Source: Sporobacter sp963675425 (GTDB lineage: Bacteria; Bacillota; Clostridia; Oscillospirales; Oscillospiraceae). Taken from it: a DNA stretch of 64,000 bases. The stretch lies in NCBI GenBank assembly GCA_963675425.1, contig OY776214.1, forward strand, positions 4,543,680-4,607,679. The letters are read 5' to 3'. Of this stretch, positions 51,541-59,393 are shown in pieces (the stretch's first letter is position 1; each line of letters starts with the position of its first letter). The position numbers and the translations under genes were made by a program. The notes beneath the pieces were generated by a model. The model saw only the letters and a list, made by a program, of their open reading frames with translations. It did not search any database and was not told the origin of the DNA.

Positions 51541-53193
51541 TCAAGCGTCTCCCTTCTGCCCGGCCGGGCATTTGTTATGCTTCAGGTGATGCTCGAAATC
51601 CGGCTTAAACAGCCGCAGCGCGCTGAGCGCCGGCCGAGCGGCCGAACGCCCGAAGGCGCACACGCAGCCGTCTGCCATATTCCATCCAAGCTCCTCTATG
51701 ACTTCAAAATCCGACGGTCTCCCCTCGCCTTTTATCAGATAGTCGAGCGTGCTCCCTATATGCCGCGTGCCGTCCCGGCAAAACACACATTTGCCGCAGG
51801 ACAGGCTGTGCAGCCGCTGCATCTGTTTCGCCGTTATTTCCACAGCGCATCGTTCTTCCGTCATTATATTGATGAGCTCAAAGCACAACCCTCCCCAGCC
51901 TTCGCCAAGCGCTTCATAGCTGATCGGCTGATCCAACTTATCGCCGCGCAGCCAGCAGCCCGTCGGTCCGCCAGGCTGGACAGCCTTGATATCGGTAAGG
52001 CCGCCAACCTCGCGTACAAGCGTCTCAATCGATGTACCAAAGGGGATTTCAACGGTGTACGCCTGTTGAACATCGCCGGTAAGTGTGACAAGCTTCGTCC
52101 CCGCGCTCTCGGTTGTTCCGATTCCCGCAAGGCTGTTCACGCCGTCCCGCAAAACAGCTACCGCGTTCACAAGGGTCTCGGCGTTCGTAATAAGCGCCGG
52201 ACTGCCGTCCAGTGTCAAAATATCGTCTGCGGTATGCAGATACGGTATCGCCTGGCGGCCTTCCAGAACGCGCAGGAGCGCGGACGGCTCCCACGCCGCC
52301 GGCGACGCTGGGATCTCCCGCAGAAAAATTTCACAGCCAAACCCCGACTCAAGGATCTGTTCTCCGGCAAAGCCATACGCCTTCAGCTGTTCCAGTGCGC
52401 TGCCGAGCCGCTGCTTGATAACGTCGTCTTCTTCCGGGACGGTTAAAATTGCCCGGGATGCCCCCGTCGCGTAAGCGGCGATGAGAATACCTTCAAGCAC
52501 TGAAAACGGGTCTCCCTCTAGCAGCAGCCGGGACGCGCGCTGCTCCGGCACCATATCGATACCATTGCAGATCACAACCTTATCACCCGCCGCCGCGCTG
52601 ACAGCCTGCCATAGTACACCGGTCAGGCGGCCTTCTCCATCACGCTCACGCAGGCCCGATTGCCGCAGCTGCTCGGCAACGTCGGACGGTGTTACTTTAA
52701 GCGCCTGACTAAAGCCCGAATATCCGCCGTAAGCTGCGATATAGTGGTCCATACGCTCCGGGTCTGTAAAGCCGCAGCGGCGCGAAGCGATTCGATGCTG
52801 GTGCCGGAAAAGCGGCAGCTTATGTAGCGGCGGTATGCCGGCATAATCATTGTCCGACAAGACGCCCAGCGCCAGCTCGGCCTGGGGGTCCCCACCTTCC
52901 AGATACGCCCCAGCCAGCCGCGAGGCTGCTTCTGCCGTCACGTTCGCGTAAAAGACCGGCGGCGCGTCCGGCTTCTCGATGAGCACGACAGGCTCCAGAT
53001 CGTCATAGCCCATACCGCCGGTACGTATAACAGCGTCAGAACCGATATTTTCCGTCCAAGCCTCGAAAGCCTTAAAGCAGCCGTCCGCAAACCCGTTCCC
53101 GCTTCCCGCCGAGACGCGTATTCGTATATTTCGGTCATTCAGGAGCGGCGCGCAGGCCTTTACGGCGCGTTCCTGGATTTGTTTATAGTCCAT
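51541..53193 (-). CDS. Degenerate NuoF-like protein: [4Fe-4S] kept, [2Fe-2S] and FMN/NADH loop lost
   Basis: 550 residues with the NuoF/HydB fold and length. The N-terminal thioredoxin-like region (RIRVSAGSGNGFADG, then RTGGMGYDDLEPVV) has no [2Fe-2S] cysteines where homologues have them. The usual GRGGAGFPTG loop reads SGLRERDGEGRLTG (179-192), and NADEGDPGAF reads NGIDMVPEQR, so FMN and NADH binding are doubtful. The C-terminal [4Fe-4S] site is retained: SCGKCVFC (466-472) plus CVCAFG near 510. It probably acts as a cluster-bearing scaffold or electron conduit to the NuoG/GltD hybrid. The operon also encodes a flavoprotein reductase upstream. Confidence 0.8.
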   Translation of the reverse strand: MDYKQIQERAVKACAPLLNDRNIRIRVSAGSGNGFADGCFKAFEAWTENIGSDAVIRTGGMGYDDLEPVVLIEKPDAPPVFYANVTAEAASRLAGAYLEGGDPQAELALGVLSDNDYAGIPPLHKLPLFRHQHRIASRRCGFTDPERMDHYIAAYGGYSGFSQALKVTPSDVAEQLRQSGLRERDGEGRLTGVLWQAVSAAAGDKVVICNGIDMVPEQRASRLLLEGDPFSVLEGILIAAYATGASRAILTVPEEDDVIKQRLGSALEQLKAYGFAGEQILESGFGCEIFLREIPASPAAWEPSALLRVLEGRQAIPYLHTADDILTLDGSPALITNAETLVNAVAVLRDGVNSLAGIGTTESAGTKLVTLTGDVQQAYTVEIPFGTSIETLVREVGGLTDIKAVQPGGPTGCWLRGDKLDQPISYEALGEGWGGLCFELINIMTEERCAVEITAKQMQRLHSLSCGKCVFCRDGTRHIGSTLDYLIKGEGRPSDFEVIEELGWNMADGCVCAFGRSAARPALSALRLFKPDFEHHLKHNKCPAGQKGDA

Positions 53194-53214
53194 AGCTCCT
53201 CCATCCGGCGACAG

Positions 53215-53244
53215 TACGGCAAGTACGCCCTCACGTACTTGCCG
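53215..53244. repeat. Hairpin in the redox operon spacer
   Basis: CGGCAAGTACG/CGTACTTGCCG, 11-bp stem with an 8-base loop, between the flavoprotein stop and the NuoF-like start. No T-tract on the minus strand. It could modulate mRNA stability or stoichiometry. Confidence 0.5.
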
Positions 53245-53287
53245 CTTTTCGTCTTATTTACCTGATGCTATTAACCCCGCGGCCTCT

Positions 53288-54742
53288 TTACTCGGCAACG
53301 ATCTTTATGTACTCCAGCAAGCTTTTCCCGGCAATGCGGCCGGAATTGAACGCAAAGCTTGACGACAGACCGGTGGCAACATTAATGGGATAGCTGTCCG
53401 AATGGATGCCGCCCGCGTCAAAGCCGCCGGCGTAAAGGCCGGGAATTGGATCGTCATTTTTGTCCACGGCTTCGAGTTTCTCGTTGACACGGATACCGCC
53501 TTTTGTTCCCAGTATCAATGTGCGGGCCTTGACGGCATAGAACTTTGGCCCGGTCAATGCGCGGAGATAGATGCGTTTTTTCGCGAACTGCGCGTCGTGT
53601 CCCGTTTCACAAAATCTGTTATACTCGTCTACGGTTGCTTTTAAAACGGCGGGGTCCACGCCCATGTTCTCAGCCAACTCCTCAACGCTGTTTCCGCAAA
53701 AAACTTCCGTGCTGCGCCGTTCTAGAGCAGCGTCTATGACCTTGCGGATATCGAACAGCTTTGCCCCCGGCTTGCGCTCCATCGAGCCTTCCTTTTCAAT
53801 GCCGTGTGTTTCCAGCCGCTTGATGACGGCGTCATCGAAAAGCCGGAATGTATGCCCGCCCGGATAGCGTGCATTCACATTGCCGCCGCTTGTGTCGTAA
53901 AAACATATACCCTCGTCGGTGTAGCGCCGCCCTTTATGGTCGACCCACAAATCAGGCTGGGACGCGGTGACCTCCAGGTCGTTCCCTGAGTCAAATTCCG
54001 GCCCGACCGGCCCAAAAGATATGATCTCCAGTGCGTTCATCCCCTCAGCGGCCGCACCGGCTTCCCACGCCATCCGGATGCCGTCGCCCATTTTGCCTAC
54101 GTTGCCCTCCGGGATGAGATTGACACCCAAGTCAAACCCATGGTATTTTTTCATCCACTCCTTGTTGTTGGCATAGCCGCCGCTTCCTACGACGACAGCT
54201 TTGGCCAGAACCTCAATCTCTTCGCCGTCCACCTCGGCGACAACGCCGCAAACGCGGCCGTTTTCCTTTAAAAGCTCAATAACCGGCGCGTCTGTATAAA
54301 ACAAAACCCCCTTGGCCTTGGCATAGTCGGACAATGCCTTGACAGCCGCAGCGCCTTTGCCCTTGACGCGATGATACGTCGGCTGTGTATACGGCATATT
54401 GGTGATAACGTCCACAAACTCGACGCCGTGCTCTAAAAGCCATTCAATGGTGGCGGCCGATTCGTCAATGACCGCGCGCACAAGCCGGCCGTTGGCTTTC
54501 CAGTGGGTGTACTCCATGATGGCTTGAAACGCCTCGTCCCGTGTGTACATTATAAAGTTTGCCCGCTGCATTACGCTTTCCACGGCAAACGTACCGCAAA
54601 AGAAATTTGAGGAACCGCCCAATGATTTCTGTTTTTCAAACAGGATAACCTTAGCGCCCGCCTCGGCCGCTGTAATCGCTGCCGCCAGCCCGCAGTTGCC
54701 GGACCCTATAACGACAACATCCGCCTTTAGCACATTTCCCAC
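53288..54742 (-). CDS. FAD-dependent fumarate reductase/3-ketosteroid dehydrogenase-family flavoprotein
   Basis: 484 residues. N-terminal GSGNCGLAAAITAAEAGAKVILFEK is the dinucleotide-binding Rossmann motif with a Cys in place of Ala. The FrdA-type features are LGGSSNFFCGTF, GSGGYANNKEW, ARYPGGHTFRLF and the C-terminal FAD loop AGGFDAGGIHSDSYPINVATGLSSSFAFNSGRIAG. No signal peptide, heme or covalent FMN domain. It likely reduces an enoate- or ketone-type acceptor with electrons from the two FeS proteins encoded next, though the substrate is unknown. Confidence 0.88.
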   Translation of the reverse strand: MGNVLKADVVVIGSGNCGLAAAITAAEAGAKVILFEKQKSLGGSSNFFCGTFAVESVMQRANFIMYTRDEAFQAIMEYTHWKANGRLVRAVIDESAATIEWLLEHGVEFVDVITNMPYTQPTYHRVKGKGAAAVKALSDYAKAKGVLFYTDAPVIELLKENGRVCGVVAEVDGEEIEVLAKAVVVGSGGYANNKEWMKKYHGFDLGVNLIPEGNVGKMGDGIRMAWEAGAAAEGMNALEIISFGPVGPEFDSGNDLEVTASQPDLWVDHKGRRYTDEGICFYDTSGGNVNARYPGGHTFRLFDDAVIKRLETHGIEKEGSMERKPGAKLFDIRKVIDAALERRSTEVFCGNSVEELAENMGVDPAVLKATVDEYNRFCETGHDAQFAKKRIYLRALTGPKFYAVKARTLILGTKGGIRVNEKLEAVDKNDDPIPGLYAGGFDAGGIHSDSYPINVATGLSSSFAFNSGRIAGKSLLEYIKIVAE

Positions 54743-55000
54743 AGTTATGACCTCCGCTCATATTCAAAATTTACATAATATGCCCAATTATATCCCCTAT
54801 CCGTTTTCAAATCAACAGCTTTAGCTGCGCGCGCACTGTTCTAAATGTAAAAGAGATACGCAACATTTTGTCACTATTCACAATCGGCAGTAAACATGAC
54901 ATTAACATCAGTCCAACTACGGTTCGGCAGCGTTCACAGCGCACAAAAAAATGCATCGCAGCGCTTTAACGGCGCTGCGATGCATGTATTCGTCCGGTGT
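54743..55000. other. Intergenic region upstream of the redox operon
   Basis: No gene. It contains the leftward promoter region of the flavoprotein gene and the galU terminator at 54951-54985. Confidence 0.6.
54951..54985 (-). terminator. Terminator of galU
   Basis: ATGCATCGCAGCGC/GCGCTGCGATGCAT, a perfect 14-bp stem with a 7-base loop, followed on the minus strand by seven T. 15 bases beyond the galU stop. Confidence 0.9.
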
Positions 55001-55870
55001 TTATAGGCTCGCGGCTTTGTTTTTAATAAACTCTTTCAGCCATACGCCGGTCTCGTCGCTGGCCAGCGCGAAATCGATCGTAGCCTCCAGAAAGCCCTGA
55101 AGGTTGCCGGTGTCATAACGACGACCCTCAAAATCGACGGCGATCATCGGCGACGTTTTACACAGCGTTTTCAGCCCGTCCGTCAGCTGGATTTCGCCGC
55201 CGTAGCCGGGCGGCGTATTTTCAAGAATATCAAAGATATCGCTCGTCAGCACGTACCGGCCCAAAATCGCATAGTTGGAGAATTTCTCCGCAACCGTCGG
55301 CTTTTCGTTCATATCGGAGACGCGAAAAATTCGTTCCTCCAGAGGCGATACCTTAAGAGAAGAGTATTTTGAGATGGCCTCGTCAGCAACGGCCTGAGTG
55401 CCCACGGCGCTCGCGCCGTACTTCTCAGCCGCGTCGACGAGCTGCTTTGTAACAGGCGTTTGCGCCATCATGATATCGTCGCCCAAAAGCACGGCAAACG
55501 GCTCGTTACCGACAAAGCGCTTAGCGCGCCAGATGGCGTGGCCGAGTCCCTTCGTCTCCTTCTGGCGGACGTAAAAAATATTGGCAAGGTCGGCCGTATA
55601 ACGCACGGCCTCAACCTCTTTCATTTTATTGTTCTGCGTCAGACGCTGCTCAAGCTCTGGATGATAGTCAAAATAGTCGTCCATGGCGGACTTGGCTCTG
55701 TTGGTAACAACAAGGATATCTTCAATACCCGCCGCTACGGCCTCCTCAATAATATACTGGATGACGGGCTTGTCCACCAGCGGCAGCATTTCCTTCGGAA
55801 TTGTTTTTGTGGCCGGCAGCATGCGCGTACCGAGTCCTGCCGCCGGTATGACGGCTTTTTTTACTTTCAT
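55001..55870 (-). CDS. galU: UTP-glucose-1-phosphate uridylyltransferase
   Basis: 289 residues from the ATG at 55870, seven bases after GGAGG; an ATG at 55876 touches the site. The nucleotidyltransferase hallmark PAAGLGTRMLPATKTIPKEMLP, VDKPVIQYIIEEA, LGDDIMM and the GRYVLTSDIFDIL segment are all present. It makes UDP-glucose for glycolipid, polysaccharide and glucosyl acceptor synthesis. It is 22 bases downstream of the QueT gene on the same strand. Confidence 0.95.
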   Translation of the reverse strand: MKVKKAVIPAAGLGTRMLPATKTIPKEMLPLVDKPVIQYIIEEAVAAGIEDILVVTNRAKSAMDDYFDYHPELEQRLTQNNKMKEVEAVRYTADLANIFYVRQKETKGLGHAIWRAKRFVGNEPFAVLLGDDIMMAQTPVTKQLVDAAEKYGASAVGTQAVADEAISKYSSLKVSPLEERIFRVSDMNEKPTVAEKFSNYAILGRYVLTSDIFDILENTPPGYGGEIQLTDGLKTLCKTSPMIAVDFEGRRYDTGNLQGFLEATIDFALASDETGVWLKEFIKNKAASL

Positions 55871-55891
55871 AAACATCCTCCTGTTCTGGAT

Positions 55892-56434
55892 TTAATTATT
55901 AAAATATAAACGATTCAAACTTTTAAAAAATGCGGTCCGGGGTAAAAACATAATCGCCGGTAACCCGAGCGCATAGAGAACAACCAGCTCGCCAAAGCCA
56001 ACCCACAGGCCGTTGAGTATAAATGCCGGCCAGAACGCCCCGCCCGGCTGAGTCTCCGCAAACGCAATCAATGCGCCGACAACAACGGCGTTGACGATGA
56101 CAGGCGGCAGGCAGGCCAAAGCCTTTACGAGTGTGCTCTTCGCGCTGCCGCGGCCAAGCGCCATGGTTAAAACAGCGGCTAAAAGCGTTGCCAGAGAGCC
56201 GAATACGACATCCGCCGGGCCATACATACTGGCCAAATTTGCTATAATGCAGCCGACAAAAAGTCCCCATACTGAAAATGGAAAAAAGAATGGCAGGATG
56301 CACAGCACTTCTGTAACCCGAAACTGGATGGGCCCATACGCAATCGGGGCGATGGCGAATGTCAGCGCCGCGTAAGCGGCGGCGACAACAGCTGCAAAGG
56401 TGATTTTTCTCAGTGTTATCGTCTTAGATGTCAT
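55892..56434 (-). CDS. queT: QueT-family transporter (queuosine precursor ECF S-component)
   Basis: 180 residues with about six membrane helices and the family signature YGPIQFRVTEVLCILPFFFPFSVWGLFVGCIIAN, then FGSLATL and GELVVLYALGLP. QueT is the substrate-binding S component for preQ0/preQ1-type precursors, served by a shared ECF energizing module not encoded here. The queH gene lies just upstream on the same strand, supporting a queuosine role. I looked for a preQ1 riboswitch before it and found none. Confidence 0.9.
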   Translation of the reverse strand: MTSKTITLRKITFAAVVAAAYAALTFAIAPIAYGPIQFRVTEVLCILPFFFPFSVWGLFVGCIIANLASMYGPADVVFGSLATLLAAVLTMALGRGSAKSTLVKALACLPPVIVNAVVVGALIAFAETQPGGAFWPAFILNGLWVGFGELVVLYALGLPAIMFLPRTAFFKSLNRLYFNN

Positions 56435-56513
56435 CGTTAGCTCCTGAAAGATAATTATTTAATATAGTATAGCAGCACGTATTAAATAACCTGAAAGAGG
56501 TTTACAGCTATAT

Positions 56514-57233
56514 TCAGGACTCACAACCCGTCACCCGGCTTTGACGGTCGTTTAAAGAATAAACACAGCCGCAATAATCCTGACGGTACAGGCCATATTT
56601 CCTAGATAGCTCAACCGAGCGTTTATAGCCGTTTTTCTTTTTAAAATCAGCCGGAAGATGCGCAATACCGTATTGTTCCGCCAGCTCCCTGCCAAGCTCA
56701 TTGAGTGTCTCGGCATTCTTCAAAGGACTGATAGACAGCGTCGTCGTAAAATAATCAAAGCCGAGCGCCTTAGCGCGTCGGGCCGCTTCCTCCAGACGCA
56801 GCCGATAGCATTTAAGGCATCGCTCGCCGCCCTCCGGCATGGCTTCCAGGCCTTTGACCGCCTCGTAAAACTCCGAAGGCCGGTAGTCTTCGATCATAAG
56901 CGACACCGGATGTTTCGTCTTATAGCTGTGAATAAAGTCCCGCTGTTCCGTAACGCGTTTGTTAAACTCGCTTTCCGGATATATATTTGGATTATAATAA
57001 AGAATTGTGATCTCGAAATAATCCGACAGATATTCGATCACGTACGAGCTGCATGGCGCACAGCAGCTGTGCAGCAACAAGCGCGGCGTTTTGCCTGCGC
57101 AGGTGAACTGCACAAGCACAGTGTCAAGCTCGCGCTGATAATTTACCGTTGTCTCCGCCCTTCTTCCTGATCGCACATGATATGGCGCAATGTCCGTAAT
57201 CCCGATTATTATACCATAACGCCGGGCATCCAT
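56514..57233 (-). CDS. queH: Epoxyqueuosine reductase QueH (DUF208)
   Basis: Open frame of 239 codons. The QueH domain contains LLLHSCCAPCSSYVIEYL, YYNPNIYPESEF, GGERCLKCYRLRLEEAA, TTTLSISPLKN and a C-terminal YRQDYCGCVYS, so all the conserved cysteine motifs are present. It reduces epoxyqueuosine to queuosine in tRNA. Homologues begin MNYQREL. Here this aligns to VNYQREL at codon 30 (57146), where a GCGGAG site precedes ACG and GTA codons. The ATG at 57233 has no ribosome binding site, so the true start is uncertain. Confidence 0.88.
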   Translation of the reverse strand: MDARRYGIIIGITDIAPYHVRSGRRAETTVNYQRELDTVLVQFTCAGKTPRLLLHSCCAPCSSYVIEYLSDYFEITILYYNPNIYPESEFNKRVTEQRDFIHSYKTKHPVSLMIEDYRPSEFYEAVKGLEAMPEGGERCLKCYRLRLEEAARRAKALGFDYFTTTLSISPLKNAETLNELGRELAEQYGIAHLPADFKKKNGYKRSVELSRKYGLYRQDYCGCVYSLNDRQSRVTGCES

Positions 57234-57339
57234 AGTATAATATGTTATCTATAATTTTCCCAAAAGTGCTGAAATGAAACGGATAAATTTGCCATCATCC
57301 GCCAAAAAGGTATTATACCACAAAGGGAGACGGTTTTCC

Positions 57340-58293
57340 ATGTCCAAACCAGAAGCTTTTTATATGCCATCATCTGACGGCAAAAGCCGGCTGCACGTCC
57401 TGCAATGGCTCCCGGACGACGGGAATGTCCGGGCCGTCGTACAGATTGCACACGGCATCGCCGAACATATCGCCCGGTATGACGCGTTTGCGCGCTTTTT
57501 GGCAGAAAACGGCTTGGCCGTCGTCGGCAACAGCCACCTGGGCCATGGCCAGTCGGCCGCTGATGAAGCATGCCGTGGCGTCTTCTCTGACAAGAATGGC
57601 TGGAGGCTGGCTGTGGACGATATGCACGCGCTTTACGACAGAGTACATCGCGAATATCCCGCCCGGCCTCATTTTCTTCTCGGCCACTCGATGGGCAGTT
57701 TTCTGGCCCGGACCTTTATCATTCGCTGGCCCGAGCTGCTTGACGGCTGTATTCTCAGCGGAACCGGTCAGCAGCCGCGTCTACTCCTTAACGCCGGGCT
57801 GGCCGCCGCCGTGCTTGAAAAGTCGCTTTTCGGCGCGGACAAGCCAAGCGTCCGGCTTGATCGGCTGTCCTTCGGCGCCTATAACCGCCGCATCCCACAT
57901 CACCGCACCCCGCACGACTGGCTGACCCGCAGCCGTGACATCGTCGACCTGTATGAACAAGACGACGCCTGCGGCTTCGTGCCGAGCGCCGGAATGTTCT
58001 GCGATCTGCTCGGCGGTATCAAGTTCATCGGCAAACCGGACAATATCGCCCAAATGCGCCGGACCCTGCCTGTCCTGCTCCTCTCCGGCAGTGAGGATCC
58101 CGTTGGTGATTACGGCCGGGGCCCAAAAATAGTTTATGATCTGTTCAAGTCGTCGGGACTGACTGATGTAACGTTTAATTTATATGAGGGCGCGCGCCAC
58201 GAGGTGCTCAATGAGACGAACCGCCTTGACGTCTATCAGGATGTGCTCAGTTGGCTCCAAAGCAATATGCCGCCCGACCAGCAGCCAGGCTAA
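57340..58293 (+). CDS. Alpha/beta hydrolase, monoacylglycerol-lipase-like (S33-type)
   Basis: 317 residues from the ATG at 57340 (GGGAG upstream); codons to 57274 are in frame but lack a site. Has VQIAHGIAEHIARYDAFARFL, the nucleophile motif GHSMGSFLARTF (Ser), LLLSGSEDPVGDYG (Asp) and ARHEVLNE (His). All triad residues are present. It belongs to the group of lysophospholipase/monoglyceride lipase-like enzymes. Substrate unknown. Its 3' end lies near the terminator of the micropeptide unit. Confidence 0.9.
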   Translation: MSKPEAFYMPSSDGKSRLHVLQWLPDDGNVRAVVQIAHGIAEHIARYDAFARFLAENGLAVVGNSHLGHGQSAADEACRGVFSDKNGWRLAVDDMHALYDRVHREYPARPHFLLGHSMGSFLARTFIIRWPELLDGCILSGTGQQPRLLLNAGLAAAVLEKSLFGADKPSVRLDRLSFGAYNRRIPHHRTPHDWLTRSRDIVDLYEQDDACGFVPSAGMFCDLLGGIKFIGKPDNIAQMRRTLPVLLLSGSEDPVGDYGRGPKIVYDLFKSSGLTDVTFNLYEGARHEVLNETNRLDVYQDVLSWLQSNMPPDQQPG

Positions 58294-58376
58294 AACCGCC
58301 AGCATCTGAGTACCCTGCGACGTCTCTTATATAAACGGCATTTTTTCCGGCAGTGCCGCCGAATCGCCGTTAAAGA

Positions 58377-58405
58377 TAAAAAAATTCCAGGGAATCTCAC
58401 CCTGG
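58377..58405 (-). terminator. Terminator of micropeptide 2 (CCAGGG stem)
   Basis: CCAGGG (58405-58400) and CCCTGG (58392-58387) on the minus strand with a 7-base loop, followed by an AATTTTTTT tract. The same stem as the terminator of micropeptide 1. Confidence 0.85.
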
Positions 58406-58418
58406 CTTCGTCGGTTCT

Positions 58419-58493
58419 TTACTTCTCGCTTGCGGAATACTCCTCATCTTTAAAGATCAGATCGTCGATGTCTTCAATTCTATGATGGACCAT
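58419..58493 (-). CDS. 24-residue micropeptide with DIDDLIF...SEK tail (copy 2)
   Basis: Reads M-V-H-H-R-I-E, then DIDDLIFKDEEYSASEK. It has ATG at 58493 with AAAAGGAGGG 5-6 bases upstream, stop TAA, an immediate terminator and its own promoter. Its last 17 residues match micropeptide 1 (1263-1379) at 11 positions, while the N-terminal parts differ in length and sequence. This suggests the C-terminal DIDDLIF...SEK segment is the functional element. No signal peptide, membrane segment or cysteine. Unknown function. Confidence 0.75.
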   Translation of the reverse strand: MVHHRIEDIDDLIFKDEEYSASEK

Positions 58494-58764
58494 AATATCC
58501 CTCCTTTTCTTTTGTGATGAGTCTATCATACACTTATCCGTTGTCGAATTCAACTGAAACAATGTTAAATTATTGTTAATTATGCCGGATCGCGCTACTA
58601 AATCACCATAAATGCCTGACCGCGCAGAGCCCGCCGGTCTCCCGAGGCCGGCGGGCCGCGCTGTTAAAATTTATACTTTATTTATATTTGACGTACCGAA
58701 ACGCTCGACAACGCGTCCGGCTAAGTGTTAAAATGCTTAATATGCTCAAGGGGCGTTAAGCTTT
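58494..58764. other. Intergenic region
   Basis: Promoter region of micropeptide 2 and a GC-rich hairpin AGCCCGCCGG/CCGGCGGGC near 58628-58655. Nothing else seen. Confidence 0.5.
58519..58547 (-). promoter_or_regulatory. Sigma-A promoter of micropeptide 2
   Basis: On the minus strand, TTGAAT, a 17-base spacer and TATGAT just upstream of the AAAAGGAGGG site. The arrangement is the same as for micropeptide 1. Confidence 0.65.
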
Positions 58765-59352
58765 TTAGTGATAGCCGACCACGATGAGGAAAGCCAGAAG
58801 CAGTGCATATGTCGGCACAGTCATCCCGATGAGAAGCTCGGCCTTATCGTGTCTTTTCATAGTGAGGCTGGCCCAGAAAACAGCGGCCAGAATCAGTATC
58901 CCAAAAAGCAGCCACGGACCGATGAAATAGATCAGCGAAAAAATCGGACCGGCCACACCGCAGGCATGCCCGCTGGCCTTAATCTTGAAAACCTTGTTTA
59001 AAAGTACAAGTGAAACGCCTGAAAGCAAATAGGTCAGGTAAATGACGAGCAGGTAATCCGAAACCGGCAGTATAAGCGCCGTAAAAACGCCGAGTATATA
59101 ACCGGCGCTGGCCATCCACATGGCCAGGCTGCGCTGGCCGTCGCGCCCTTTTTCCCTGAAATGCGGGATAAGCGGCTGTACGGGATAGGCCAATATCGGT
59201 AAAACCACAAGAAAAAAGATCGCCAGCACAAGATTGAGCGTATTGCCGAAAATCTCCGGCTTTGCCAAGAACAATACAACGAGCAGCAGGAGAGCCATTA
59301 TAGGCGCTATCGTGACAACTCTGATAATCTTAGCCAAATGCTGCTTTAACAA
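58765..59352 (-). CDS. PAP2-like membrane protein
   Basis: 195 residues with about six membrane helices. It shows a KIKASGHACGVAGPI segment resembling the SGH motif of PAP2 phosphatases, but the usual K-x6-RP motif is missing, so phosphatase activity is uncertain. Could be a diverged membrane phosphatase. It is 41 bases from the DegV gene upstream on the same strand, so the two may be co-transcribed. Confidence 0.6.
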   Translation of the reverse strand: MLKQHLAKIIRVVTIAPIMALLLLVVLFLAKPEIFGNTLNLVLAIFFLVVLPILAYPVQPLIPHFREKGRDGQRSLAMWMASAGYILGVFTALILPVSDYLLVIYLTYLLSGVSLVLLNKVFKIKASGHACGVAGPIFSLIYFIGPWLLFGILILAAVFWASLTMKRHDKAELLIGMTVPTYALLLAFLIVVGYH

Positions 59353-59393
59353 ATGTAACCTCCGTTATAATTTAACCAAGCGTGGGTCACGCT

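Noticed and set aside
56435..56513. Possible preQ1 riboswitch before queT
   Set aside because: The sequence has no preQ1-I or preQ1-II core that I can recognise; only short A+T-rich stretches and a CCTGAAAGAGG segment.
58556..58580. TGTTAAATTATTGTTAAT near the micropeptide 2 promoter as a Rex site
   Set aside because: It is a direct, not inverted, repeat of TGTTAA.
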